DNA from: Gentiana macrophylla
Lineage: Eukaryota > Streptophyta > Magnoliopsida > Gentianales > Gentianaceae
NCBI GenBank assembly: GCA_026214975.1
Contig: CM047805.1
Location: 193,201,620-193,265,619, forward strand
Length of the DNA stretch: 64,000 bases
Reading direction: 5' to 3'
Part shown: piece after piece, positions 11,386 through 23,870 of the stretch
How positions within the stretch are numbered: position 1 is the stretch's first letter
Layout: every line of letters begins with the position of its first letter
Notes under the pieces: generated by a model
Seen by the model: the letters and a program-made list of their open reading frames with translations, nothing else
The model's database searches: none
Told to the model about the DNA's origin: nothing
Position numbers and translations under genes: made by a program

Positions 11386-12030
11386 ATATTGCAATACGGA
11401 ATGGTCTCAGATGGACAATCACTTTAGACCCCACCGGATAGGATCTAAACTTGTCGAAAGCAAAACTATCGCCAACAATTCTTTCTCGATCGTAGTGTAG
11501 TTACATTGCGCGGATTCAAGGTGTGACTTGCATAATAAATCGGTCGAAACAACTTATCCACCTTTTGTCCTAACACCGCCTCCTCTTGCCAAATCGCTAG
11601 CATCGCACATGACCTCAAACTCTTGCTCCCAATTTGGAGCTATCAAAATAGAGCCTCGGTTAAAAGCTTCTTAATCTCCTCGAAAGCTTCCACACACTCG
11701 TCATCAAAAGTCACATTTACTCCCTTCTTCAATCTAGAGGTAAGAGGTGTAGCCTTTTGGGCAAACTTAGGGATAAATCTACGATAAAACCCGCATGTCC
11801 CAAGAAAGATCTTAACGATTTCAAATTAGTAGGCATAGGCAACTTAGAAATAGCATCTACCTTAGCCCTATCAACCTCTATCCCCTCAATTTGAAACCCA
11901 CATGACCTAGGACAATTCCCTCAGTCCACCATAAAATGACACTTCTCCGACTCAAAATCAAATCGGTCTCCTCACACCTAGCAGTACCCTATCTATATTA
12001 GCCAAGCATGCATCAAAACCGTCCCAAAGG
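11386..12030 (-). pseudogene. Athila-like RNase H remnant
   Basis: Minus-strand reading gives APNWEQEFEVMCDASDLA, matching the 'P.W..PFE.MCDASD.AVGAVLGQ' start of gypsy RNase H. Further on are FRPIYYASHTLN and, across a frame change, TIEKELLAIVFAFDKFRSYL and 'GSKVIVH' blocks. Several frame breaks are present. The sequence stops at 11386 in the segment that normally reads 'TDHSALRYL', where the nested LTR element begins. It is continuous upstream with the reverse transcriptase. Confidence 0.75.
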
Positions 12031-13032
12031 ACTCAGAAATCATCCATAAACACCGCCATACACTTATCAATCAAATCGGCAAAAATGGCAAGCATGCATC
12101 TCTCGGAATGTCGCGGTGCGTTACACAACCCGAAAGGCATTCTTCGAAATGCAAAAGTGCCATAGGGACAAGTAAACGTGGTCTTTTCTTGGTCATTGAC
12201 ATCGATGTGAATCTGATAATAACCACTAAATCCATCGAGAAAACAATAAAATGCATGACCCGGCAAGCTTATCTAACTCTTGATCAACAAACGGGAGTGG
12301 GAAATGATCCTTCCTAGTCTTTTCATTCAACATGCGAAAATCAATGCAGACACTGATGACCGATGAATAGGCGTCTGTAAAAGATTCACCTTGCTCATTT
12401 GTTAGCCTTTGTAATGCCGCCTCTTCTTAGGTACCACATGTGGGACTCACCCACTCATCGTCCGAGATGGGGTAGATGATGCCCAACGTCAACATCTTCA
12501 CCACTTCCTTTCTTACCACTTCCAGTAAATGTGGGTTTAGTCTCCTTTGCGGTTGACGCCTCGGTCTCGCCCCATCCTCGAGGATGATTTTGTGCTTACA
12601 TATGTCGGCACTAATCCCCTTGATATCCACCATTTTCCATCCAAAAGCTCGTTTCCTCTTCTTCAAGACTTGAACTAGCTTTACTTCCTGCAAGGCTGTT
12701 AGTGAAGCAGATATAATAACTGGAAGTAAATCACTACCTTCAAGAAAAACATATTTGAGGTGTTGAGGAAGCGGTTTCAATTCCAAATCCGTCGGTGGTT
12801 CCTCAATGGATGGCTTTGGCATATCCTCTGGCGAACCAAGATCCAGTTTCTTAGTCCAGCTAGCTTCCATGAACTCGCCCGCCTCGAGATGCATGGCATA
12901 AACTCGCATCACCCGGTGTCGTCGTCGGTCATCTTGCATGATTTCATCAAGCATTTCTCCAATGGTTCCTTGTGCCCCTGCAAATTCACATTCTCCAAAA
13001 CACACGGGTGGATGACATCTATCGAAAAACAA
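12031..13032 (-). pseudogene. Athila-like reverse transcriptase, broken
   Basis: The first frame (13032-12427) contains LKPLPQHLKYVFLEG, VDIKGISADICKHKIILEDG and KEVVKMLTLGIIYPISDDEW, the N-terminal RT blocks of Athila elements. After a gap with stops, the frame at 12266-12033 contains YCFLDGFSGYYQI, TTFTCPYGTFAFRRMPFGLC and AVFMDDF. The last is the catalytic Y/F-x-DD block and still has both aspartates. The palm is split by frameshifts between the two parts (about 12270-12430), so no active enzyme can be read from it. It acted in reverse transcription of the element RNA. Confidence 0.85.
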
Positions 13033-13253
13033 TCGTTCATCTCATTCTCGGGGTGTTTCATGGTTTTGTACACATTAATCTTGACACTATCTTGACCAAC
13101 TCTTAAAATTATATCCCCCCTCTTAACGTCTATCAAGGTCTCCCCAGTATTTAGGAAAGGCCGACCTAACAAAAGAGGTGTCTTAGAATCAAAGTCCATA
13201 TCAAGAACCACGAAATCAACTGGAAACACAAATTTATCAACTTGAACCAACAC
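12909..13253 (-). pseudogene. Athila-like protease C-terminal part
   Basis: The frame contains FPVDFVVLDMDFDSKTPLLL followed by GRPFL, the 'P.DF.VLD......ILGRPFL' block at the end of retropepsin-type protease in Athila polyproteins. It overlaps the start of the RT frame in another phase, which shows a frameshift. It belongs with the fragment at 13321-14154. Confidence 0.75.
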
Positions 13254-13320
13254 ATCCTCGGCTACTCTAGCGGTGTCCTAATCGACCTATCCGCCATTTG
13301 CAAAGTCATGCCCGTTGGCT

Positions 13321-14154
13321 CTAATCTCCTAGGCCCAACATTATCATAAAGCGACTTGGCATCAAACTAACCGATGCCCCAAATCGCAAAGCACATTTTT
13401 TGAAAGCAGTCTCTCTATGGTTATTGGGATAGTAAAATTGCCCTATCTTGAATTTTGGGAGGATTTTATTCTCAAAAATGGCGGAACATTCATAACTCAA
13501 TTGGACCATCTGTTGCATTTTCTCTTTACTCGAAAGCATATTCTTTAAAAACTTGAAATATGATGGGATGTTAGCAATGATATCCAACATTGGCATGGTC
13601 ACTTCAAATTTCCTCAACATTTCCAAAAATTTGGCTTGACTTTGGGTCAAGACCTCCTTTTTAGTTGTTTTGGGAGGAAATGGTAAAGTGGTCACGTCAA
13701 AACCCGGGGGAGGAGGGGGAATTTTACCTTTACTACCTTTAGGCCTGAGTGGTGGTGATGGCTCTTCTTCCTTCACATCAATGATTATCGTATCCGACTT
13801 TGGCCTCGCCGCTTCTTCCCACTTTCGCTTGTATTCTTCCTTTCCTTTCCAACCTCGAGATTTCTCTTTTTCATCCCTTTTCTCAACATCCTCATCAAAA
13901 CCTTCTTGCTCACCCAACGGCCCTTTGTAATCACAAAATTTCTCTTTCTCGGAGTTTGGCACCATCTTCTCAAGTTCTCGACCTTGTTGACCCGTCTCTT
14001 TACCACTCCGGTTGACTACCGCACAAACATCTTTAGATTCCTTGGGGTTCCTCTCCGTGTTACTAGGTAGCCCCGCACTCAAAGGCGGTTGAGATCTATT
14101 CTCGGTCAATCGCCCATCCGAATCTCCAAATTCCGTATGGCGCTCTCTGTTCAA
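13321..14154 (-). pseudogene. Athila-like gag-protease linker and protease start
   Basis: This 277-codon frame begins with a charged and proline-rich region and continues with 'IIANIPSYFKFLKNMLSSK' and 'LSYECSAIFENKILPKFKI', blocks typical of the region before Athila protease. The protease active-site motif, normally D-[LT]-G-A-S, reads R-F-G-A-S here (CALRFGASVSLMP). The catalytic aspartate is therefore gone or shifted out of frame. The frame ends at a stop soon after LGLGD. Confidence 0.8.
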
Positions 14155-14166
14155 TCACAAGCTTAT

Positions 14167-15922
14167 TCAATCGATCAAGGCCTTCTTCCGAAGACTTCCT
14201 TTGACTTCCCGGACTACCCCTTGTTGATTATTGGAGCTGTTTTGCTTATGGGCATTCGGATGTTGGTAAGTCTCGAATTTTGATTTCCGACTTGTTGAGA
14301 GTATTCGGTTGGTTGTCGCCTTGTTGCCCCCGCTCTCGACTCCCATTATCTCTATTCGATTATTGCCCCATTGGCCTTGTCGATTCGACCCCAACTCGAT
14401 TACTTGAATTTTGATTTTGGCTTTCATAACCTTGGTTGTTGGAGTTTTGATGTTGTCGACCCCAACTACCTTGATTATTCTCTCTCCAACCACCTTGAAA
14501 TTGCGAGGTTCCTTGCTCTCTATTCTCGATTCCAACCTCGGTTGCCTTGGCCTTGATTATTTTGGTTCCACCCTCGGTTGCCTCGGTCCCAATTCCCTTG
14601 GCCACCTTGATTTCCTTGGTTCCAATTTTGGCCTTGTTTGGTTGTTGTTCCATGAATTCCCAAAATTCTGGTTCCTTCCATTATTCCAATTGTTGTGATT
14701 CCGAATTTTCCTTGGTTGTTGTTGCCTGATTCCAATTCCTCCGAATTATTTCTAATGTAACTTACATCATTTGGTTGCATCTCTTCTTCCATGCCAAGTC
14801 CCATTGATGATTCAAAATCTTGATAGTATGGTGGAGCCTGCGAGCTTGGATTATTACCCCATTGATTATTTGGATTACCGCCCACCAAAACTCTCTTTGT
14901 TGCCCAACCGAGGGTTCTTCCGGGACTTTGTTGACTACTACCACTCGAGCTTCCCACTCCCAATCTGCTGAGTGCGGCTACCAACTCTTCCACCATCGCG
15001 GTTGTGGGTGAGACACACTTGCTATAGGTTGTTGAGGAATCGGGTGTGGGGCCGGTTGTGGTGTCTGTCGAGGTAAGCTGTTGAGGACAAGCCCGACTAC
15101 TCGGATTCGAACAAAAACCGAAAGTGAATGATTACCTCCACATAACCGACAAACTGTAATGCTTCTTCCATTTTCTTCACCTTGGTTTGCGGTGCCAACA
15201 ACTCATTGTGTGTATTGTCTCTTTGTCCAATCTGTTCTTCAAGTGCCTTGACAGGTTTGGTGAGACTCATTCGGGTTGTCTCGTCCCTGAACTTGAGACC
15301 CATTCATCATCCCTTTCAATTGCATCATTGATATGTTGCATAGCCAACTCGGGATCAATCCTTGTCAAACCCTTTCCACTTGCCGCATCCAAAAGATTTC
15401 TATCCGATTTATCCAAGGCTCGATAGATTTTGATAACTTGCTCAACCGCACTCAAATTGTGGGAGGGCACTTCTTCAACAAAGCCCTAAACCTCTCAACG
15501 GTCTCTTTCATTGTTTCTCCTTTTCTTCCACTAAAATTATGAATTTCACGCTTCAAATCTTCAATCTTTGCCGGAGGAAAATATTTTTTCAGAAAAACAT
15601 CGGCGACTTCCGCCCAAGTAGATAGAGAGCCATGTGGTAGGGTATTAAACCATGTTTTTGCAGCCCCTCTCAAAGCAAACTGAAATATCATCAACTTGAG
15701 TGCCTCCTCGGTCACTCCATTATACTTCAATGTCGAGATTATTTGTAAGTAATTGTCCAAAAACTCATTAGGATCCTCATTCCTTTGCCCATAGAAAACC
15801 GCATTCTCACTGATAAGATTTATGACATTTTGCTTTGGTTCCATGTTGTTAGCATGGATAGCGGGAATTCTGATCGGATTGTGGCCAGTCCCTTGGTATG
15901 GAGTAACCACATAATCTCTCAT
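14167..15922 (-). pseudogene. Athila-like gag, frameshifted
   Basis: The frame at 15922-15452 carries a retrotransposon gag core: VINLISENAVFYGQRNEDP, FQFALRGAAKTWFNTLP and KREIHNFSGRKGETMKETVE. The match is to the plant 'Retrotrans_gag' domain family. It continues in shifted frames (15470-15267, then 14996-14520) into a region rich in Asn, Gln, Gly and Trp ('NQGNQGGQGNWDRGNRGW'), the usual low-complexity C-terminus of Athila gag. At least two frame changes separate the parts. Gag forms the particle in which the RNA is copied. This copy cannot make a full-length one. Confidence 0.85.
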
Positions 15923-15952
15923 TGAAACAAACCCTTGGTTGGCGGTGGGTCA

Positions 15953-16476
15953 TTACCTTCTTTGTTGATTCGTGTTATTCTCGATTAGCTTGAAGAAGGC
16001 GATTCTCGCGCCGCTAATTGTTGAACCAATCAAGTAAGTGCCGATTGTCCCGACCCAGTGCTTGTTGTTGAAGTTGTACATTCCCTTCAAGGCGGGATCG
16101 AACAAATTTCTCCCATCCATCCTTGCAACCAAAGCGAGGATTTCTTTCACGTGGAGGAGGGTGTTTAGATGGCCCAATCCTCCAACTTGAGATGTATCAT
16201 CACCATTCAACCTATCTCTTCCATTTGGTTGTCATACTTTCTTCCTCTCAAGAAGAATCAAGCTTCTTGTCCGTCCACGGTGTCTGAAACCGAGGTAGAC
16301 GATCTCTTCCTCAATTGGCTTGCGTGCCTATCAATCTCCGGGTAAAAAGGCTCTAGAGGCGTCCCAGAACTCCGGGTCATACACTGCAAGTCAATTCAAA
16401 CAACAAGAAAACAATAAAAGAAAACGACCTAAGCCCAAGCTTTCGGTCAACTTTTGTGATATCAAAGTGTTGACAA
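15953..16476 (-). other. Leader of the Athila-like element
   Basis: This lies between the primer site and gag. It holds a short minus-strand frame (16210-15953) without a recognisable domain. The part near the primer site resembles the leader at 1-240. Confidence 0.5.
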
Positions 16477-16495
16477 TCCCCGGCAACGGCGCCAA
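16477..16495 (-). other. Primer binding site of the Athila-like element
   Basis: On the minus strand it reads TTGGCGCCGTTGCCGGGGA, the primer site typical of Athila elements. It lies two bases inside the LTR end TGATAAG at 16498. Confidence 0.9.
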
Positions 16496-16497
16496 CT

Positions 16498-18080
16498 TGA
16501 TAAGCGGATTTTCTACGGTCCGGTCGATCAAGTAAAAACTCGAAACCTTAGAAAAATCTACTTTCTAACCGGCAGTGGACCGGGTCGATTGTAGGATAGT
16601 GCTTGAGGAGTCCGAGGTCGAACCCACGAGAGATTGGCTTTTGAGTACCACAGTTGACTTAACACTCGCCAGTCAAACGTATAGGTGTGAAGTTATACTA
16701 TTGCGTAAAAGAGAGGTTACACTACTCGAAATTCTAAACAATTAAAAGAGGTATGGCTGAACTACGATCCAACGGATTACTTGACCCTCGTAAAGATTAT
16801 CCCGGAGTGTGCTTACTCTACCTTGCCATCTAACGATAACTCATAGGACAAACCCCGTATTGAATCGGACTTGATGACTGGGCGTCAATCTAGTACACGG
16901 GTAGGTGTCAAACTACCTCTCAAGTCCAAAATCTCTACGGTCCCGAAACCCCGTTCCCACACGTCGCCGCAACATACATTTATAAGCTAAGTGTGTGCAA
17001 TGGTGAACTAGGTGATCAATCTAGCTCAAAAACGATTCAAACCAGTTTCAAGATGCGGATTATCAATTAGAACGTATAAATTATGCGCTACACTACCTCC
17101 CGGTTCATTTCTCTAATGGTGTTTCACCCGCATTCACATAGTTCAACCATACGGAGATTTAGCTACTCATAATCGAAGCTAAACAATAAAAACGGAAGAA
17201 GAACATCACAACAACAATAAAATAATAAAAGAACATACTTACTTTACTCAACTTGAAGGAGGTGGCAATGTGCTTACAAAAGATCGAATCTTGACAATCG
17301 AAATGTTAGAGATCGAAGATTTAAGTTGTACAATCAAAGAGAGGATTGAAAGACGATTCTAATGATATATAGCACTAATTCTAACTCCTAAGGATGAAGA
17401 AAATCGCCTCAAATCGCCTAAAAACCTACTCCCTCCTATTTTTTCTCCGCGGCTGTGAAGAAATGAGCTGCTTTTTATAGGCTGACAGTTCAAACGCACG
17501 TTTGGAATGGTTCAAACGTGCGTTTCGCTTCATTTCTGGGCAGGATCGATCGTCCTTCACTTTGGAACGACGTTTGGAAAGTCAAACGCGGCGTTTGGAT
17601 TGCTTGGAACGCACGTTTGGAAGAGTTTTTTAAACCGGCGTTTGGAAGGTTGAAACTCGTTCGACTCGCGGCAATTATGGAACGCTGGTTTGGGCCTAGA
17701 ACGCTGATTTGGGACATGGAACGACGTTGGAAGGGTCCAACGCGCGTTTGGACCCCTCGTGGCCCCAAAACTTCATTCTTTTCCTCCTTTGACCTCTGTT
17801 CTGCCCCGAGCACATCTAACCTCAATAATTCTCGTCTTCCGGGCTCTCGAGACACCCTAGTCCCGCATCCATATGGAAACAACAAACAAACGTGTAACCC
17901 CACAAACTACGGGTGCTCGGGAAAACGAGTATGAAATGCTAAAATACGATCGAGTTTACGGAAAACCGATACGATCACTCGGCGTGCAATAAAACCTCAT
18001 TTCATACTCCAAATAGGTCTAAACTAACCCGAATCATGCCGTAAATGTGATAATCGTGGCTAAATCTGCACATAAATGTA
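16498..18080 (-). mobile_element. 5' LTR of the Athila-like element (outer edge uncertain)
   Basis: The inner edge is fixed by the primer site: the LTR ends (minus) ...CCGCTTATCA. The outer edge is not certain; 'tgtaca' near 18082 is one possible start. At 17490-17760 the LTR carries many copies of an imperfect palindromic motif around AACGCACGTTTGGA, in both orientations. The 3' LTR of this element is not in the window, where another LTR occupies its expected place. Confidence 0.65.
17490..17760. repeat. Repeated AACGCACGTTTGGA-type motif in the LTR
   Basis: At least eight variants of 'aacg..cgtttgga' (for example caaacgcacgtttggaat, gcgtttggattg, aacgcacgtttggaag, aacgcgcgtttgga) occur in about 270 bp. 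Many are separated by 20-40 bp and some are inverted. The long frames on both strands here are by-products of this low-complexity, GC-richer block. Confidence 0.75.
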
Positions 18081-18216
18081 CAATAAAGTTGGTTCCTATC
18101 GGTATGTTGGATATGCATTCAAGATGACTTTGTTTCATTAGAAAACTGTTTAGGGTAAAGAGTTTTGCACGCGTCTTATCTTTACGCATACATACATTTT
18201 CTCGATTCAGCTTCTC

Positions 18217-18238
18217 CACATGGTCCATGGACCATGTG
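18217..18238. repeat. Perfect 22-nt palindrome
   Basis: The 22 bases around 'tggtccatggacca' (from cacatgg to ccatgtg) equal their own reverse complement with no spacer. It lies between the Athila LTR and the Helitron remnant. No function can be assigned. Confidence 0.9.
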
Positions 18239-18481
18239 TTTCACTACTGACTGGTATAACCAAGGATTTAGGTCTCTGTCCTGAAGCTCCATGAAAACAA
18301 ATTTGTCATATTCTCTTTGGATCGTAAAGCTTATGTGCATTTTTTAGTAAAAGAAGAAAGTGTGCATGTGGAAGGCCTCTTTTTTTTATACTCAATTACA
18401 TATGTGTATGCAAACAACCTCACAAAAATCTCATTTTTAATAAGTTCAATCTTAATTTCTTCAATCTTAGTATGGAAAACC

Positions 18482-20343
18482 CTAATGATTAGAGTCAGTC
18501 GATCTTGGGCAAGCTCGGATGGATGTAGATTTTTTAATTTCGTGCCAATTAGGATTGCACGAATCGTGAATTAAAAATATGTCAAGCTTTCCAAATTTTT
18601 GAACAAGAGTCATTGCATCTACATACTTCTGCCGCATATGCCTAGGGCCGCCTATGAAGCTAGCAGGCACAACAATTCTCTGTCCTATATTTGATGGTTC
18701 ATGTTCGCCAGAACCAACTGCATCCACAATCCCTTGCAAGAATTCTTGTCTTATTTCATCTTGCTTAGATTTAGCTCGGTAGAAGTCTAGTCTCTGAGTT
18801 TCTAATTTGACATACATATCTACAGAGTATTGCTGGAAAAGTCTACCAAAACGGAGGATATGGGTATCATCATTAACTCTAACCTGAAACTTATCGGAAT
18901 AAAACTCTCTCATAGATACACACCCATAGTTGGAGTGAAAATCATATGCAGCTGGTAATAAGGAAAACACAAAGTCAGCTAATAAATCATTGAAAGAAGC
19001 CTTAGGTACGAAAATCTAAAGAATGTACCATACCTAGCTCTTCAGACTGCAACAACTGTTCAGCTGTCGAGGATCTTGAAGGTGAAATCATGTGTGTAGT
19101 TGTACCTGTGAGTACAGAGACACGTTTTTTTTGGCGTTCACACCATTTTTGGCTATTCCTTGGTGCCACCCAGGATCGCCAAACGGGAACATAAGTGGGT
19201 ATTGCAATGGATCATAGCATCCATAATGATACTGAATGCTTCGTGGCTCTCCACTATGCTTGTAAACCCTAATGTCTCTATGTGTAACTTCACTATTAGT
19301 TTCATCAGCCTCCAATAACACCGCAACTTGAGAAACAGTAGGGTTAGCATATCTTTTATGATTGACAAGAGGTTGTGCCTTAAGATGATTTGTTTATTTT
19401 CTATATCAGGAATAGATGCTAGCCCACGAAAGAATCTAGCATACGGATTAATACATAAGATATGAATAAGTTTTTTCAAGATATGTTGATCTAAAGAAGA
19501 AGTGCTACATAACCGCTGTTCAAGTTCATAATCAGTGTCATGATAGTAGAATTGCAGATTTTTCGGCATACCTTCATCTGGCAATAGGTCATTTATCCAA
19601 TGATAAACCTGACCTTGAACTCTAAAAGTGTAAATTCCTTTGTCTCTTCTTGATAGCTTTTTATCATATCTTAAACCAAGAGATGTGAGTGATAAGTGAT
19701 TGTTATATGCTCTGATCATAACACTAAAACTCCTAGGATCTGTAGAATCTGATGCTAACAGCAAAGCCTTTAATTCAGAAGGTAAAGCACTCTGGTTAAG
19801 AGTAACATCTCCATCTTAACAACAAAGGTTTGTTGTTTCATGACTAAACTTTATAGCATCACAGTGTTGGCAATTTGGCACCGGCTTTTGCATGACGTAA
19901 GACTCAGGTATGCAACTCAAGCGATGAACACCATTAGTGATTCTTATTTTTTTCTTAAGAGGAAGAGGAGCACAATCCTTTATTCTATCTGCAGAATACA
20001 ATCTACTTATCTTATGTTTACACCTAAAGCGCAACACGGCCATAGCTCTATATTCAGCATGAGTTTGAACCGTAGGCACACCAGAACGATTATTAGCAAC
20101 CCCATGTAATTGCTCCACCGTCATGTACTCATGCAATGTGTTTACAGGACGACATGGTAGATCATTTCTGGCAGAATTGGTTAATTGTGTGTTGTGTTTT
20201 GTAGAAGAATTTAAAGACTTACTGAACATTCTTTTCCTCTCACCTTTAAGATCCTTAGTTTCAGCACATAAGCTATGTCCGGGAAGATTGCAGGCCTGAA
20301 CCAGAGAACCTGGCCTAGGCCTTGCCTTACCCTTAGTTCTCAT
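18482..20343 (-). pseudogene. Helitron Rep/helicase N-terminal part, decayed
   Basis: Minus-strand frames joined across stops and frameshifts give a Helitron replicase N-terminus. 20343-19816 has PVPNCQHCDAIKFSHETTN. 19764-19153 has GIYTFRVQGQVYHWINDLLP, FYYHDTDYELEQRL and INPYARFFRGL. 19321-19088 gives YGCYDPLQYPLMFPFGDPGW. 18970-18482 has MREFYSDKFQVRV, FIGGPRHMRQKYVDAMTLVQ and CNPNW. These match the Helitron_like_N region. In full Helitron proteins the HUH nuclease motif and a Pif1-type helicase follow; here the sequence stops at CNPNW, so both are lost. The start at 20343 (MRTKGKARPRPG) is plausible but unproven. Confidence 0.85.
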
Positions 20344-22402
20344 CTTATGCTACTAACTACCTTAGGTAAAACCCAGGTTAGAAAAGCACATAAAACATCT
20401 TTACCTATGAGAGAGAGACAAACACTAACCTTACATACAACCTTTTCAAATGTACAGGAAGACCTAAAAGATACAGGCAGGCTAAAGAAGCAGTACAATG
20501 AAGACCTTTTATTCTGGGAGAGTTAGAAAGTGCAGCTCCTACAGAATTGTAAAATCTAATGCATGCTCAAACATGAAGAAAATGAACCAACATGCTAATT
20601 CGAAAGAAAGGCAGAAACACAGAAGGCAATCTGAAAGAAGCTCTATACATGTTGCGGAACTACAAAAGCAGATTGCACTCCAAACTGTAGGCAGCACCAC
20701 ATATAAAAAAACACACCATAAGACCCAACGGAAGAGAAAGCAAGTATTTTGTGCAAAGAAAAGAAGTGCAAGAAAAAGTATAGGCTGAAACTAAAGAGGA
20801 AAAAGGCCACGAAGAAAGGAAACAATGATCAATGCAATAATATGTTTTCAGGAATACTCAAGGCTCATATGAATGCAACAATATCAGTCAATTTTTTTAA
20901 AACTAACAATTTATGTTTTCAGACAGAAATAAAGCCCATGAACAAGTATGGTAGACAACTATGAAGTACCTAACAATGATACATAAGACCTACCAAACTG
21001 CAAAGTAGAAATGGTAAGAACTGAAAGAACAAATTATGTATTCAGAATCAGCAGAACAACAGAAGAAAAAAACATGTTCAGGTGTGAAAAAAAACCATGA
21101 TAAGAGTTGAGAGGGAAACAGGCATACCTGATATGCAAAAGGATGTGAAGGAGCAGCCAATTACTGCAAAGATAAGCAAGAATGAGTAAATAAGTAAACC
21201 AAATCTAAAAACCAGAATAAATATTGAAAGCCAAACAAAATATAATACTTTTGAAGGGCAAAAACAGTGCAAGATGAACAGATGAAACTTGTAGAAGAAA
21301 GAGAAATTTGAAGACACATGAGTATAGTATTCCACTTATAAATAGTTAATGTGAAGTAAATGCTAAAAAGGATAGCCTGTTTAATGTGCAACAACAAAGG
21401 ATGTTCATATTATTGTGTTAAGCAGACGGATGCATATTCTACAGCTTAATCGTTTACAGTATCATCATTTAGCAGATGTACTATAAGCCCGAGAGCATTT
21501 AGTAGACCTGAACACTAAAAACATTCTTCAGCATATGACTAAGAAAAAAGTGCAGGGATAAAAAATTAAATGCAGAATAAATGCTAGCTCATCATACGAC
21601 CGCAGCAAGCAAAATTCATTACATAGAGACAAACATTCAGAATATCTCACCGAGTTGAGAGCAGAAAAAGAAAAGGAGAGGAGTTAATGTGATTAAAGTG
21701 AGTGAGGAGCAAAAGGGGTATATATGTGCAAGCTATTGGCAGACGAATTTCTTTTACTCAGCAGATCTAAGCATGCAACAGTGCAATAAGTAGAAGTACA
21801 AGAGCCGAGTATAATCCGTTGGGTAAAAAGCTTTATTCTTTCCTGAAAGAATGACCCCTACAAGCGTGTATGAATAAATCTGACAGAGAAGAAAGGTCTA
21901 CACTTTCTTTAAAAAGAAATCCCTACAAGACGAAATATAACCCGAAATAGAAAATGATAAATCCTTATCTCTAATCCGTCAATCGAAGACCAATGCTTAT
22001 CCAGACTCCATGACGCAAGAGCCCCCAGAAGCTGTAAAGGCGTCTCTTTTTCTGTCAAATTGGACACGGCAAGCACGTCTACAGAAGTTCCACGCCGGCC
22101 AAACGTCATTCCAAGCAACCAGGTCCACCGGTAAACACCAGAAACAGCCGGAGAAGTGGATCCGACACCCCCGCCGCCCGCACAATCCACCAGACGATCT
22201 ACGCTTTTTTTTTTTTTTTTTTTTGGCAAATGAAGCGACTGACAAAAGCTGAAATACCTGATGACACACAAGGGCCGGATATTAGGTGGGCCAAACAGAC
22301 TGGGCCAGAAAAAAATTAATAAAAAACCCAGACGGAAAAAATGTTGAGAAAAGGGGGACGTGGTTTTTTTCCTGAAGTTTTCTTCTGACTTCGTATAAGG
22401 AA

Positions 22403-22446
<44 letters not shown>

Positions 22447-23870
22447 TAGTAGGTTGCATTGCAAGAATGCGCATGCAATACTACCCTGGAAAAGTAGTTG
22501 TAAACTGATTTAGAGAAGAAAATGAAGCCATGCCTAGAGGAAGAGAGTTTCGATGTTTAGAATGCATAGTTGATAGTATGAAAACTTTAGAAGTTGAACC
22601 TAGAAAAACTTGTCCAACTAAAGAGACAGAATAAAAAGATTAAAAAAGAAAAGTAAGAAGAGAAGGTGAACATGAAGTATATGGAAACACAGCCAAACAC
22701 TATGATAAAAGAAGAAAAGTCATGTAGCATTATATAATAGAACAGGAAAACAAATACGTAGGTGATTTGATACAATTGTATGTGACAAGGAACTGTAACA
22801 GGTAGAAGGTGCTCACATTAAGTTAAGAGAAGACATTGAATAGAATGATTTGCTAGTGAAAGGCACGTGAAGCATACAGCAAGTATCCAGGCATAAGACA
22901 ACAAACAAATTTAGGAATCAAAAGCATACTTTTAAGTATGTTACATAATAAAGGCTTAAGGATGCAAAATAGTGCCTTGTTACATAAGAACTTGATGTAG
23001 TTAACTGGGCTGCAATTCCAGCTAATGTATGTCTTGGCCAACAAAACAAACGAACGTTTCCTCTTCAAAGCCGTCTGAACGACACATTTCGCTGTCACCA
23101 CTAATGGCACTGCTGCTATCTGTATCTGACATTCAGTTGTTTGTATGCCTTAGAGTCATATTGGGCACAAGATGATTGGCAGGTACATTAGTAACCCCAC
23201 AGATGCAAGCTGACTTGGAAATAGTAAAATCTCTTATACCTACAATTATGTTCAGCAGTCAAAACTAAAGTCTTCTCTCAAAACTAACCAACAGTTACAG
23301 AAATCTACAATGCTCAAAACATAAAGAAAAAAGGCATAGTGCTATGTGCTTTGGCATAACAGTGTGTCCTGCAAAAGAATTCATGGAGCATACAAATGAT
23401 CAAATGACTCAAGTCAAATTCCGAAGTGAATCAAGGCTGTTCCATTACCATAATACAGCAGAACAAATAATAGAAACCATGAATCCTATTGTACTGAGAG
23501 AAACATGTTGAAATGACATCATGCAACAAAACCAAATCAAAGAGTTCGTATTTCTTTCATCTTGTCCTTGAGTAAAATCAGAAAAGTCAATCAAGGGACA
23601 CGATATACAATATAACCCAAAATTCGGAAGTGTAATCGGTAACAAAATTCCCTTGTATCAACATGTCTTATGAGTTTCATCTCTCAATAGAATAAATAAA
23701 TACGTAGAACGAAAAATAACACTCAAAAAATAGTACATTCCTCAGAGACCACCCTAACAACATCAACAGTAATTTCCTCATTCAATCTCACCCCATCAGA
23801 CTTGTCATCTTTCTTTTGCATAGCCTAAAACCCGATTGATTAGCTAGAATATCAACATAAATGCCAAATT
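20344..23870. other. Non-coding stretch upstream of the Helitron remnant
   Basis: No protein domain is recognised on either strand; all frames are short and biased. It contains a T run of about 20 at 22205-22224 and a TA dinucleotide run at 22405-22443. It may be the 5' non-coding part of the Helitron, but I could not find either Helitron end (TC at the 5' end, hairpin plus CTRR at the 3' end) with confidence. Confidence 0.5.
22405..22443. repeat. (TA)n microsatellite
   Basis: An uninterrupted run of about 19-20 TA dinucleotides. Confidence 0.95.

Noticed and set aside
13670..15542. Several plus-strand frames of 60-95 codons opposite gag
   Set aside because: They are antisense shadows of the Asn/Gly-rich and Pro-rich gag-protease frames.
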